A stretch of DNA of 64,000 bases from Silicimonas algicola (GTDB lineage: Bacteria > Pseudomonadota > Alphaproteobacteria > Rhodobacterales > Rhodobacteraceae): contig NZ_QGGV01000002.1 in the NCBI RefSeq assembly GCF_003148765.1, forward strand, positions 310,001-374,000, in the 5' to 3' direction. The notes beneath the pieces are model-generated. The model was given only the letters and a program-made list of their open reading frames with translations, was not told where the DNA came from and made no database searches. The stretch's first letter is position 1; every line of letters begins with the position of its first letter. Shown piece after piece: positions 9,247-17,698 of the stretch. The position numbers were made by a program, and so were the translations under genes.

Positions 9247-10119
9247 ATGACGAAAATCGCGTTTCTGGGACTTGGGGTCATGGGCTTTCCCATGGCGGGG
9301 CACCTAAAGGCGGGAGGCTACGAGGTGACGGTCTACAACCGGACCTTCTCGAAAGCCGAAGACTGGGCGTCGAAGCACGGCGGCACGGCGTCGAGGACGC
9401 CCCGCGAGGCGGCACAGGGTGCCGAGTTCGTCATGGCCTGTGTCGGTAACGACGCCGACCTCCGCTCGGTCTGTCTCGGCCCCGACGGCGCTTTCGCGGG
9501 TATGAAGTCGGGCGCCATCTTCGTCGACCACACCACGGTCAGCGCCAAGGTAACGAGGGAGCTTTACGCCGAGGCCGACAAGAAGAACCTCTCCTTCGTG
9601 GACGCCCCGATCTCGGGCGGACAGGCGGGGGCCGAGAAGGGTCAGCTTTCTATCATGTGCGGCGGCGATCAGGGCGCCTACGACCGCGCCGAACCGGTGA
9701 TGCAGACCTATGCCAAGATCTGCCGGCGGATCGGGGGATCGGGTGCCGGACAGGTGACGAAGATGTGCAACCAGATCGCCATCGCCGGGCTGGTGCAGGG
9801 CCTCTCCGAAGCGCTTCACTTCGCCGAGAAGGCCGACCTCGACGGCCGCGCGGTGGTCGAGGTCATCAGCCAGGGCGCGGCCGGGTCCTGGCAGATGTCG
9901 AACCGTTTCGAAACCATGCTCGACGATCATTTCGAGCACGGCTTCGCGGTCGACTGGATGCGGAAGGACCTGGGCATCTGCCTCGACACCGCCGACGAGA
10001 CGGGTGCGAGCCTTCCGGTCACGGCCCTCGTCGACCAGTTCTACAAGGACGTCCAGAAGATGGGCGGCGGCAGGTGGGACACGTCGAGCCTGCTCAAGCG
10101 CCTGCGCAAGCTCGGGTGA
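9247..10119 (+). CDS. NAD(P)-dependent 3-hydroxyacid dehydrogenase (HIBADH family)
   Basis: A 290-residue beta-hydroxyacid dehydrogenase. The N-terminal Rossmann motif IAFLGLGVMGFPMAGHL binds NAD(P). The substrate-binding signature DAPISGGQAGAEKGQL is near residues 119-133, and the catalytic lysine is Lys172 in GAGQVTKMCNQ. Relatives reduce tartronate semialdehyde or oxidise 3-hydroxyisobutyrate; the sequence alone does not settle which. It is divergent from the acylase gene and appears to be a single-gene transcript that ends at the hairpin at 10178. Confidence 0.88.
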   Translation: MTKIAFLGLGVMGFPMAGHLKAGGYEVTVYNRTFSKAEDWASKHGGTASRTPREAAQGAEFVMACVGNDADLRSVCLGPDGAFAGMKSGAIFVDHTTVSAKVTRELYAEADKKNLSFVDAPISGGQAGAEKGQLSIMCGGDQGAYDRAEPVMQTYAKICRRIGGSGAGQVTKMCNQIAIAGLVQGLSEALHFAEKADLDGRAVVEVISQGAAGSWQMSNRFETMLDDHFEHGFAVDWMRKDLGICLDTADETGASLPVTALVDQFYKDVQKMGGGRWDTSSLLKRLRKLG

Positions 10120-10146
10120 CGCGGGCGAGGGGCGCTGTCCCTCGCG

Positions 10147-10319
10147 CTCCCCGGGATATTTCGGGACCGATGAAAGCAACGGCCCGCCCCGGATCGGGGA
10201 CGGGCCGTTCGGTTTTCACCGGTCGCGGTCATCGGCGTCCCCGCCTGTACCGCCCCTCTCCGATGACACGTCACGGTAAACGAGGCGTTATCATCGGTCC
10301 CGCAAATATCCCGGGGGAG
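10147..10319. repeat. Inverted intergenic repeat with AAATATCCCGGGG core
   Basis: In the 244-base gap between two convergent genes, CTCCCCGGGATATTT (10147-10161) is repeated in inverted form as AAATATCCCGGGGGAG (10304-10319), the same sequence apart from one extra G. A terminator lies between the two arms and a GGGGGC-AGA-GCCCCC hairpin follows at 10336-10350. This looks like the short intergenic repeats often seen in Rhodobacterales genomes (from memory). Confidence 0.6.
10178..10216 (+). terminator. Rho-independent terminator of the dehydrogenase gene
   Basis: A stem AACGGCCCG/CGGGCCGTT (10178-10186 with 10201-10209), extended by CCCC/GGGG with one bulged A, is followed by CGGTTTT. It is well placed, 58 bases after the stop codon. 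Confidence 0.8.
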
Positions 10320-10363
10320 ACGCGCGAAGCGCGGCGGGGGCAGAGCCCCCTCCGCCGCCCGGA

Positions 10364-10921
10364 TCAGGGGATGATGCGCGAGTACTTGGTGCCCTCGACA
10401 GAGGCGCCCGCGATGAGCCCGGCCTGCCCGAAGACGACCGCGATCACGGGAGCGAGGACCGTCGTCGTGTCGGCGGAAAGGTTCCCGCCCCGGTCGTTCA
10501 TCGCGTATTTCACGTCCGCGCCGGCGGCCCATCCGGAGGAGGCCCGGAACTCGGCCAGCGCTTCCTCGGTCATGAAGTAGAGGACGTGCGCATACTGCTG
10601 CGCGCCGATCTGGAAGCCGAAGCTGGCCTGCGCCGCCGAGTAGTAGTCGACCGTGATCCCGTTCACGCGTAGGGCGCCGCGACCATAGGAGCCGCCGAAC
10701 CCGAGGCTCGCCTCGGTCACCAGCGGCATGACGAGCATGCCGACGGACTTGGCCTGGAGGTCTCGCGTGCCGGGATAGTTGTTCTCGAGATAGCCGAGCG
10801 TCGCGTCGACGCGGGCGTCGATGTTGGCGCCGCCCTGGCTGCCGATGCCGTTGCCGCAGGCGGAAAGCGCCAGCGCCGCGGCGGCGCCCATCAGGAGGGC
10901 GCGGCGGGAAATGCGTGTCAT
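10364..10921 (-). CDS. YSC84/SYLF-type lipid-binding lipoprotein
   Basis: A 185-residue exported protein. The N-terminus SRRALLMGAAAALALSACG carries a twin-arginine-like start and a lipobox (LSAC, Cys about 21), so it is probably lipidated. The mature part matches the YSC84-related family: AKSVGMLVMPLVTEASLGFGGSYGRGAL, then YSAAQASFGFQIGAQQY, and GADVKYAMNDRGGNL. The family binds phosphoinositides in eukaryotes, and its bacterial role is unclear. It is monocistronic and convergent with the dehydrogenase gene. Confidence 0.82.
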   Translation of the reverse strand: MTRISRRALLMGAAAALALSACGNGIGSQGGANIDARVDATLGYLENNYPGTRDLQAKSVGMLVMPLVTEASLGFGGSYGRGALRVNGITVDYYSAAQASFGFQIGAQQYAHVLYFMTEEALAEFRASSGWAAGADVKYAMNDRGGNLSADTTTVLAPVIAVVFGQAGLIAGASVEGTKYSRIIP

Positions 10922-11003
10922 GGGGTCTGCCCTTTTATTGAACCTCGAACGACGGCCTTATCTGGCCGTTCGCCGCAAAGTATAGGGGAGGGCGCGGACA
11001 GAG

Positions 11004-12266
11004 TCACCCTCCATAGTGGTGCGGCGGACCATCGGTCTCACCTCCTGACCTCGCGGCGCGATACCATGCGACGAGGGCGGCGCGGTCGGCAGGCTCCATC
11101 CCCGTGATGTTCGCGGGAGGCATGGCGTGGCTGAGGCCCGCCTGGAGATAGACCTGCCGGGCATGGCGCGCGATGTCGCCCGGCGTCTCGAGCACGACAC
11201 CCTTGGGCGGCTGCAGGATCCCCTCCCACACCGGCTCGCGGGCATGGCACATCGAGCAGCGGCCCATGACGACGCTTTCGGCCTCCTCCCACTCGGCGAC
11301 TTGCGTGAAGCGTGCCTCGGACGGCGTCAGGGCGCGCGCCTCGGCCGCCTCGACCGTCTCGCCGTTGCCCGCAGTCGAGAGCCAGGCGATCAGGATGAAG
11401 ATCACCACTGTAACCGCCCAGGTCCAATGGGGATTTCCTCTCCGGGCATGGCGGGTGTTGAACCAGTGGCGGATGGTGACGCCCATCAGGAACACAAGCG
11501 CCGCGATGGCCCAGGAGAAGCGGGTTCCGAAGGCCAGCGGATAGTGAGTGGACAGCATCAGGAAGACGACCGGCAGCGTCAGGTAGTTGTTGTGGGTCGA
11601 GCGCAGCTTGGCGATCTTGCCGTACTTCGGATCGGGCGTGCGTCCGGCCTTCAGGTCGGCGACGACGATCCTCTGGTTCGGCATGATGATGAAGAAGACG
11701 TTGGCCGTCATGATCGTCGCCGTGAAGGCGCCGAGATGCAGGAGCGCCGCTCGGCCGGTGAAGATCTGGTGATAGCCCCAGCTCATCCCGACAAGCATGG
11801 CGAAGAGCAGGAGCATCAGCGTCGTCGGACGCTCGCCGAGAGATGATTTGCACAGGAAATCATAGACAAGCCAGCCGATGCTGAGGCTCGCGGCGGAGAT
11901 CAGGATGCCTTGCCAGAGTGTCAGATCGGCCTTGGACGGCTCGATCAGGTAAAGTTCGCCGCCGACCCAGTAGACGATCATCAGGAGTGCTGCGCCGGAT
12001 ATCCATGTCCAGTAGCTCTCCCACTTAAACCACGTCAGGTGCTCGGGCATCGCGGCGGGCGCGACCATGTATTTCTGGATATGGTAAAAGCCGCCGCCGT
12101 GGACCTGCCATTCCTCGCCGTCCGCCGGGCCGGGCACGTCTCGGTTCAGGCCAAGATCGAGGGCGATGAAGTAGAAGGACGAGCCGATCCAGGCGATGGC
12201 CGTCACGACGTGCAGCCAGCGCACGGCGAATTCGAACCAGTCCCAGAGAATGGCGATGTCGGTCAT
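11004..12266 (-). CDS. puuD: Urate hydroxylase PuuD (membrane, cytochrome c-linked)
   Basis: A 420-residue inner-membrane enzyme that oxidises urate to 5-hydroxyisourate. The N-terminal domain has about eight or nine hydrophobic helices, starting with FAVRWLHVVTAIAWIGSSFYF. The C-terminal domain, after about residue 315, is a cytochrome c with the haem motif CSMCHA and a distal Met in HAMPPANI. This family replaces soluble uricase in many Rhodobacterales and passes electrons to the respiratory chain. The product is the substrate of UraH, encoded 3.4 kb away, so it belongs to the purine block although other genes intervene. Confidence 0.93.
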   Translation of the reverse strand: MTDIAILWDWFEFAVRWLHVVTAIAWIGSSFYFIALDLGLNRDVPGPADGEEWQVHGGGFYHIQKYMVAPAAMPEHLTWFKWESYWTWISGAALLMIVYWVGGELYLIEPSKADLTLWQGILISAASLSIGWLVYDFLCKSSLGERPTTLMLLLFAMLVGMSWGYHQIFTGRAALLHLGAFTATIMTANVFFIIMPNQRIVVADLKAGRTPDPKYGKIAKLRSTHNNYLTLPVVFLMLSTHYPLAFGTRFSWAIAALVFLMGVTIRHWFNTRHARRGNPHWTWAVTVVIFILIAWLSTAGNGETVEAAEARALTPSEARFTQVAEWEEAESVVMGRCSMCHAREPVWEGILQPPKGVVLETPGDIARHARQVYLQAGLSHAMPPANITGMEPADRAALVAWYRAARSGGETDGPPHHYGG

Positions 12267-12595
12267 GGGCGGCTCTCCGCTGATGCTCGGGTGTCATGTG
12301 ACGCATGCGGCATGGGGATGACAAGGGCGGCGTGAGGCCGGCCTCGCTGCAACGCGGCGCTTGACAGGGGCGCAGAGTGACGCCATGTGTCCCTCGAACG
12401 CAGACGCCCTGCCGCGTGAGCAGGTGGCCCAAGTCGGCCGATCAGGTGTCGCGTTCGATGCATCCGACATCACGCGTGGAGGCAGCGACGGGTCAATACG
12501 GCCCGGGCGCACTCTGACCGCAACACCCGCGGGCCTTTGGCCCGGCGGGCAAGATTTATCGCGGAGGCATGCTGTCTTCGCACCGAAAGGACTAC
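12267..12595. other. 329-base divergent spacer between puuD and helicase
   Basis: No convincing gene. It holds a candidate puuD promoter near 12296-12324, a possible plus-strand promoter (TTGACA at 12361-12366, then a weak CATGTG 17 bases on), and a GGGCC-TTT-GGCCC hairpin near 12533-12545, just before the helicase. If the plus-strand promoter is real, the helicase mRNA has a leader of about 200 bases. Confidence 0.5.
12296..12324 (-). promoter_or_regulatory. Candidate puuD promoter
   Basis: On the minus strand, TTGTCA (12324-12319) and TCACAT (12301-12296) are 17 bases apart, about 30 bases before the puuD start. The -35 is good and the -10 weak. Confidence 0.4.
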
Positions 12596-13816
12596 ATGGA
12601 TTTCGATATGTTGGGGCTTCAGCCCCGTCTCGTTAAGGCTCTGATCGATCAGGGCATCACCAACCCCACTCCGATTCAAACGCAGGCGATCCCGCATGCC
12701 ATGAACGGCCGCGACGTCCTGGGCATCGCCCAGACCGGCACCGGCAAGACAGCCGCCTTCGGGCTTCCGATGATCCACGCGCTGATGACGCGCGGGATCG
12801 CCCCCGCGCCCCAGACGGCGGCCGGCCTTGTCCTGGCACCGACGCGCGAACTGGCGAACCAGATCGCCGAGGCGATGCGCACCTTCACCAAGGGCAGCCA
12901 CCTCAAGGTCGCCGTCGTCGTCGGCGGCGCCTCCATGGGCAAGCAGATCGAGGCGCTGCGCCGTGGCGCGGACCTTCTGATCGCGACGCCGGGCCGCCTG
13001 ATCGACCTGATCGAGCGCCGTGCCGTGCGGCTGAACGAGACCAACTTCCTCGTTCTCGACGAGGCCGACCAGATGCTCGACATGGGCTTCATCCACGCGC
13101 TGCGCCGGATCGCGCCGCTTCTGCCCGCTGACCGCCAGACGATGATGTTCTCGGCTACGATGCCGAAACTGATGGCCGAGTTGGCCGGCAAGTTCCTGAC
13201 CGACCCCGTCCGGGTCGAGGTCACGCGGCCGGGCATCGCCGCGAACGGCATCGAGCAGTCGGTGCATTTCGTGCCGAAGGCCGGCAAGACCGACCTGCTG
13301 ATCCAGCTTCTGGGCGCGCACCGGGGCGACCTGTCCCTTGTCTTCGCGCGCACCAAGCACGGTGCCGAGCGTCTGATGAAGACGCTCGTTTCGGCGGGCT
13401 TCGACGCCGTGTCGATCCACGGCAACAAGAGCCAGGGCCAGCGCGACCGCGCCATCCGCGACTTCAAGGCGGGCAAGCTGAACATTCTGGTGGCGACCGA
13501 TGTCGCCGCGCGGGGCATCGACATCCCCGACGTGCGCCATGTCTACAACTACGAACTGCCGAACGTGGCCGAGAACTATGTCCACCGCATCGGCCGCACC
13601 GCGCGGGCCGGGGCTTCGGGCCAGGCCATCGCGCTTTGCGCCGAGGACGAATTCGGCGAGTTCCAGGCGATCGAGAAGCTTCTGAAGACGCGTATCGCCG
13701 TCGTCGGGGGCCGTCCCTGGGCCGCGGAGCATGCCAAGGATCAGACGCGCGCCAAGACCGCACGTCCCCGCAACCGCAGCCGCAAGCCGCGCGGCGGCGT
13801 CAAGTACGCGGCCTGA
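12596..13816 (+). CDS. DEAD-box ATP-dependent RNA helicase, RhlE-like
   Basis: A 406-residue RNA helicase. The Q motif (FDMLGLQPRLVKALIDQGITNPTPIQ), Walker A AQTGTGKT, motif Ib TPGRL, motif II DEAD, motif III SAT, and motif VI HRIGRTARAG are all present, followed by a short basic tail (RPRNRSRKPRGG) for RNA binding. Such proteins help ribosome assembly and RNA decay, often in the cold. The start at 12596 has AAAGGA four bases upstream; the in-frame ATG at 12569 adds nine residues but its GGAGG is only one base away. Confidence 0.92.
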   Translation: MDFDMLGLQPRLVKALIDQGITNPTPIQTQAIPHAMNGRDVLGIAQTGTGKTAAFGLPMIHALMTRGIAPAPQTAAGLVLAPTRELANQIAEAMRTFTKGSHLKVAVVVGGASMGKQIEALRRGADLLIATPGRLIDLIERRAVRLNETNFLVLDEADQMLDMGFIHALRRIAPLLPADRQTMMFSATMPKLMAELAGKFLTDPVRVEVTRPGIAANGIEQSVHFVPKAGKTDLLIQLLGAHRGDLSLVFARTKHGAERLMKTLVSAGFDAVSIHGNKSQGQRDRAIRDFKAGKLNILVATDVAARGIDIPDVRHVYNYELPNVAENYVHRIGRTARAGASGQAIALCAEDEFGEFQAIEKLLKTRIAVVGGRPWAAEHAKDQTRAKTARPRNRSRKPRGGVKYAA

Positions 13817-13820
13817 GGGT

Positions 13821-14771
13821 TCAGCGTCCGAACAGTCTCCTGATCCGGCGCTTCAGGCGCCGGGCCGGGGGAAGCGGGAGGACATGGTGCGCGCCGGGTG
13901 CGACAGCGAGGCTTCGCAGGACATCCTTCCTGAGTGCGCCCGCCACCTTCGCCGCCCGTGTCGCGCAGTCCTTCGCGCTGCTTCGCGCCTCGTCCCCAAG
14001 ACATCGGTCCAGAGCGTCCGAAAGCCCCTCGGGCGTGGCGTCGTCGATGCCCACGACCTCGGGCCAGCCTATAACTCCTGCCTGTTTGGTCACCTTGTCA
14101 CCGCCTGCGATGGCATCGAGCGCCAGGACCGGGGTTCCCGCCTTCAGCCCCAGAACCAACCCGTGAAGCCGTGTCGTCAGCAGCACGTCGAGCCGTCCGG
14201 CGAGGGCGGTGAACTGGTCCGCCGTCTCGGTCAGGGTGCGGTTTGTTTCGGGCGGCCAGAGCGTGTCCATCTCGACGGCTGACAGTCCGCGTGCGCGGAT
14301 CAGGTCCCGGAGCAGCGTGCCGGCTTCGTCGTGGCGGCGACGGGCTCCGTATTCCGACTGGCGCGTGGCCAGGCAGAGGCCGACGACAGGCACCTGTGTC
14401 ACGGGCGTCGTGAAGGACAGGTCGGTTCGCACCAGCCGGTCGCTGTCGCGCTCGAGAAGGACGTCGAAGGGCTGGAACGTCGAGAGCGGCGCCACCATCG
14501 TCAGGTTCACCCCGATCCAGGTGCAATGTGCGAAGGCGGCGAAGATGTCGGCCATTCCTTCGTACATCTTCTGCGAGAAAGGGCCGCAGACCACCAGAAG
14601 GTGAGAATAGCGCGCAGCGTCGAGGGCGCGCGGATCGACCCAGTCGGGGTTGCCCAGTCGGACCTTTCCCGCATAGGGAGCGATGTCGAAGGGGAGGCCC
14701 GCCTCGCTCAGCCATCCCTCGACGACCTTGAGCACCTCGGTGTCGCCGAATGTCGAGAAGTGTCCCATCAC
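13821..14771 (-). CDS. Polysaccharide pyruvyl transferase family protein
   Basis: A 316-residue protein of the PS_pyruv_trans (CsaB/WcaK) superfamily, which adds ketal pyruvate to cell-surface glycans. Recognisable parts are the N-terminal MGHFSTFGDTEVLKVVE and the C-terminal LDVLLTTRLHGLVLGLKAGTPVLALD, with TRLHG and a following G-D-K-V-T-K segment. The start is uncertain: GTG at 14771 is followed directly by ATG at 14768. It lies 33 bases downstream of the GT8 gene on the same strand, so the two are likely co-transcribed and act on one glycan. The basic C-terminal end may bind membrane. Confidence 0.8.
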   Translation of the reverse strand: MMGHFSTFGDTEVLKVVEGWLSEAGLPFDIAPYAGKVRLGNPDWVDPRALDAARYSHLLVVCGPFSQKMYEGMADIFAAFAHCTWIGVNLTMVAPLSTFQPFDVLLERDSDRLVRTDLSFTTPVTQVPVVGLCLATRQSEYGARRRHDEAGTLLRDLIRARGLSAVEMDTLWPPETNRTLTETADQFTALAGRLDVLLTTRLHGLVLGLKAGTPVLALDAIAGGDKVTKQAGVIGWPEVVGIDDATPEGLSDALDRCLGDEARSSAKDCATRAAKVAGALRKDVLRSLAVAPGAHHVLPLPPARRLKRRIRRLFGR

Positions 14772-14804
14772 AAGCGCGCGCGCCTTTCGGCAGGGTCGGG
14801 GCTT

Positions 14805-15707
14805 TCATCGCGTTTCCAATCTCTTGAGGGCGGCTTCGGCATCCAGCCATTCCCGCGCCCACTGCGGCACGCGCAGGGTTTCGGGTGGCGCGGTCCAGGG
14901 TTTGCCGGCCCCGGTGAAGTGCAAAATGCGCGGGTCGCGGCGCGAGGCGGCGAAGCGGTCCACATCCGCGCGCCTCAGGGGCGGTCCGGCGGTCCTGTGG
15001 TTGCCCCAGATGGCGTTCCAGGCGGGATCGACCAGGGTGGCTCGGTCCTGAAAGACGACGTTCAGGTGATCCTGGTCGCGCAAGCGATAGCGCCCCGCCG
15101 CCTCTGCGTCGTCCATGGCGCCGTCGAGGCCAAGCGCGCGGATACGCGCGCAGTCGAGGACCATCACGCCCGCATTGAAGTAGGTGCCCGGGCGGCGCAT
15201 GCCCAGGCTCTGGAGGTGCCGCACGAAGCGCATATGCCCGGGACGCCACCAAGGCAGGTTGTGCCACCGGACCGACGCGACGGACCGAACGGCCGCGGGG
15301 TCGGGAGCTGCGCCCACGGGCTGGCCTGCGAGGTCGGCGAAGGCGAGGGGCGCCACGTCGGACCGCACCAGCGTATCTCCGTCGAGATAGAGCACGCGCC
15401 CTTCGATCACTTCGGGCAGGCGGAGACGCAGAAGCGTCGCCGCCGAGACATGCTTGCGGTCGTCCGTCACAGTGGGTCCGGGATCGAGAAAGACCGCTTC
15501 GGTTCCGGGAAAGGCCGCGGCAATTCGCCGGACGCGATCCGGGAAGTCGCCCAGGTCGCCAGCGCAGAGGAACACGGCCCGCACCGGGCAGGACGCCGTC
15601 CTCAGAAGGGAAAAGAGCGAAACCAGCGTGCAGCGCGCGAAGCCCGCATCCAGCGCCCAGGTCACCGTCGCCGTGCCCTCGGGGGCGTCGGGAAGCCGGG
15701 GCGTCAC
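14805..15707 (-). CDS. Glycosyltransferase family 8 protein
   Basis: A 300-residue GT-A fold retaining sugar transferase. It has the DxD metal motif in VLYLDGDTLV, the acceptor-side YFNAGVMVLD, DQDHLNVVF, and the C-terminal ILHFTGAGKPW typical of GT8 lipopolysaccharide galactosyl/glucosyltransferases. The GTG start at 15707 was chosen because the open frame upstream is only a shadow of uraH; this gives TATVTWALDAGF as first beta strand. The gene begins seven bases after the uraH stop, so it appears to ride on the uraH transcript. Confidence 0.83.
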   Translation of the reverse strand: MTPRLPDAPEGTATVTWALDAGFARCTLVSLFSLLRTASCPVRAVFLCAGDLGDFPDRVRRIAAAFPGTEAVFLDPGPTVTDDRKHVSAATLLRLRLPEVIEGRVLYLDGDTLVRSDVAPLAFADLAGQPVGAAPDPAAVRSVASVRWHNLPWWRPGHMRFVRHLQSLGMRRPGTYFNAGVMVLDCARIRALGLDGAMDDAEAAGRYRLRDQDHLNVVFQDRATLVDPAWNAIWGNHRTAGPPLRRADVDRFAASRRDPRILHFTGAGKPWTAPPETLRVPQWAREWLDAEAALKRLETR

Positions 15708-15714
15708 CTTGGCC

Positions 15715-16068
15715 TCAACTGCCCCGGTACGTCGAATAGCCGTAGGGCGAGAGGAGGAGCGGGACGTGATAGTGATCCTCCTTCGCCATCCCGAAGCGGA
15801 CCGGGACCACGTCGAGGAAGCGCGGCGTCGGATGATCGGCCGCGTGAGCGTCGAAATAAGCCCCGGCATGGAACACCAGCTCGTAGGTCCCGGGCCGCCA
15901 CTCCTCGGCCCCGAGGATCGGCGTGTCGGTCCGGCCATCGCCGTTCGTCCTGCGCGAATGCAGGTAGGTGCGCGCCTCGCCGTCGATCCGGTAAAGCTCG
16001 ATCGTGATGCCGGCTGCTGGAGCTCCACGCGCCGTATCGAGAACGTGTGTCGTCAGGAATCCCGTCAT
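15715..16068 (-). CDS. uraH: 5-hydroxyisourate hydrolase (transthyretin-like)
   Basis: A 117-residue enzyme that opens 5-hydroxyisourate to OHCU, the step after PuuD. The family signature is complete: N-terminal [20 protein letters not shown] with the catalytic His, an internal R-T-N-GDGRTD strand, [19 protein letters not shown] at the C-terminus with the YRGS tetrapeptide. The start at 16068 gives the standard length; ATGs further up belong to a longer open frame. It is divergent from the purine permease and upstream of the two glycan genes. Confidence 0.96.
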   Translation of the reverse strand: MTGFLTTHVLDTARGAPAAGITIELYRIDGEARTYLHSRRTNGDGRTDTPILGAEEWRPGTYELVFHAGAYFDAHAADHPTPRFLDVVPVRFGMAKEDHYHVPLLLSPYGYSTYRGS

Positions 16069-16218
16069 GGCCAAACCTCGCGCACATGTGTCCAACACCT
16101 GTGCAGCGGAAACCGGCCGTCGATGCAACCTGAAAACGCAGGTGCGAAATTCGTTGACGGAGCGGCAGTTCCGCGAGCTTCCTGTCGCCACAAACAAAAA
16201 AATCAAGGGACGGGAAAA

Positions 16219-17628
16219 ATGACGGACACTTCCATCGGAACGCCGGCGCAGCTACGCGATCCGGATTACACACCACCTCTCATGAAGGCCGTGCCTCTGG
16301 GCATCCAGCACGTCATGGCCATGTTCGTGTCGAACGTGACACCGGCGATCATCGTCGCGGGGGCTGCGGGTTTCGGCTTCGGATCGAACAGCCCGGACTT
16401 TCCGGAGCTTCTCTACCTGATCCAGATGTCCATGCTCTTTGCCGGGATCGCCACGCTGTTCCAGACCATCGGCGTGGGCCCCGTGGGCGCGCGCCTTCCG
16501 GTCGTCCAGGGCACCAGCTTCGCCTTCATTCCCATCATGATCCCGCTCGTTGCGGGCAAGGGCGTCGATGGTCTCGCAGCTCTCTTCGGCGGCATCGTGA
16601 TCGGCGGCATCTTCCACACCTGTCTCGGCTTCTTCATCGGTCGCATCCGGTTCGCGCTGCCGCCGCTGGTGACGGGCCTTGTCGTAACGATGATCGGTCT
16701 CGCGCTGGTGCGTGTCGGCGTACAGTACGCGGCGGGCGGCGTCCCGGCCATCGGCACGCCGGAATACGGCAGCCTGCTGAACTGGTCGGTCGCGCTGATC
16801 GTCATCGTCGTGACCCTTGGCCTCAAGTTCTTCGCGCGCGGGATGCTGTCGATCTCGGCGGTGCTGGTGGGGCTTCTCGTCGGTTACGCCGTCGCGATCC
16901 TGACAGGGATGCTGCCGGTGTCGTCCATCGCCGCAAGCTGGTCCAACGCCGCCTCCTTCGCGCTGCCAGACCCGTTCCGCTATGGTTTCGAGTTCTCGTT
17001 CGCAGCCGTGATCGGCTTCAGCCTGATGGCCATCGTCTCGGCGGTCGAGACCGTGGGCGACGTCTCGGGCATCGCCAAGGGCGGCGCGGGACGCGAGGCG
17101 ACCGAGGAGGAGATCACCGGCGCCACCTTCGCCGACGGTCTGGGAACGGCGGTCGCGGGCGTCTTCGGCGGGCTTCCCAACACCTCGTTCAGCCAGAATG
17201 TGGGGCTGATCGCCATGACGGGCGTGATGAGCCGGCATGTGGTGACCATCGGCGCGATCTTCCTGATCGTCTGCGGTCTGATCCCGAAGGTCGGCGGCCT
17301 GATCCGTACCGTCCCGATCGAGGTTCTGGGCGGCGGCGTCATCGTCATGTTCGGCATGGTCGTCGCGGCAGGCGTATCGATGCTGTCCGAGGTCGACTGG
17401 AACCGGCGCAACATGGTGATCTTCGCGATCTCGCTATCGCTCGGCCTTGGGCTTCAGCTTGAACCCGATGCGCTTCAACACCTGCCGGCCACGGCGAAGA
17501 TCCTGCTTACCAGCGGGCTGCTGCCGGCAGCGGGTCTCGCCATCGTGCTGAACCTCATCCTGCCCGAGACGCTCGAGGACGAGGCGACCGAAGAGATCTC
17601 CGGCGGCCTGTCGGGTTCGCGGGCCTGA
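16219..17628 (+). CDS. Nucleobase:cation symporter-2 (urate/xanthine permease)
   Basis: A 469-residue inner-membrane permease of the NCS2 family, expected to import urate or xanthine. It starts with [33 protein letters not shown] and has about 14 helices. The substrate-site region includes [17 protein letters not shown], the conserved Glu in [19 protein letters not shown], and the NCS2 signature [25 protein letters not shown] precedes the ATG at 16219. Its place between uraH and puuE supports a purine (urate-like) substrate over uracil. Confidence 0.9.
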   Translation: MTDTSIGTPAQLRDPDYTPPLMKAVPLGIQHVMAMFVSNVTPAIIVAGAAGFGFGSNSPDFPELLYLIQMSMLFAGIATLFQTIGVGPVGARLPVVQGTSFAFIPIMIPLVAGKGVDGLAALFGGIVIGGIFHTCLGFFIGRIRFALPPLVTGLVVTMIGLALVRVGVQYAAGGVPAIGTPEYGSLLNWSVALIVIVVTLGLKFFARGMLSISAVLVGLLVGYAVAILTGMLPVSSIAASWSNAASFALPDPFRYGFEFSFAAVIGFSLMAIVSAVETVGDVSGIAKGGAGREATEEEITGATFADGLGTAVAGVFGGLPNTSFSQNVGLIAMTGVMSRHVVTIGAIFLIVCGLIPKVGGLIRTVPIEVLGGGVIVMFGMVVAAGVSMLSEVDWNRRNMVIFAISLSLGLGLQLEPDALQHLPATAKILLTSGLLPAAGLAIVLNLILPETLEDEATEEISGGLSGSRA

Positions 17629-17698
17629 ACGAACCGCCCTTGCCCGCTCTGGCGGGCAGGGGCATCCTCCTGGGGCAGACGTAGCCCCGGACCATTCC

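Noticed and set aside
15708-16028. N-terminal 107 residues of the 407-residue GT8 open frame
   Set aside because: They are the out-of-frame shadow of uraH; the GT8 fold begins after the GTG at 15707.
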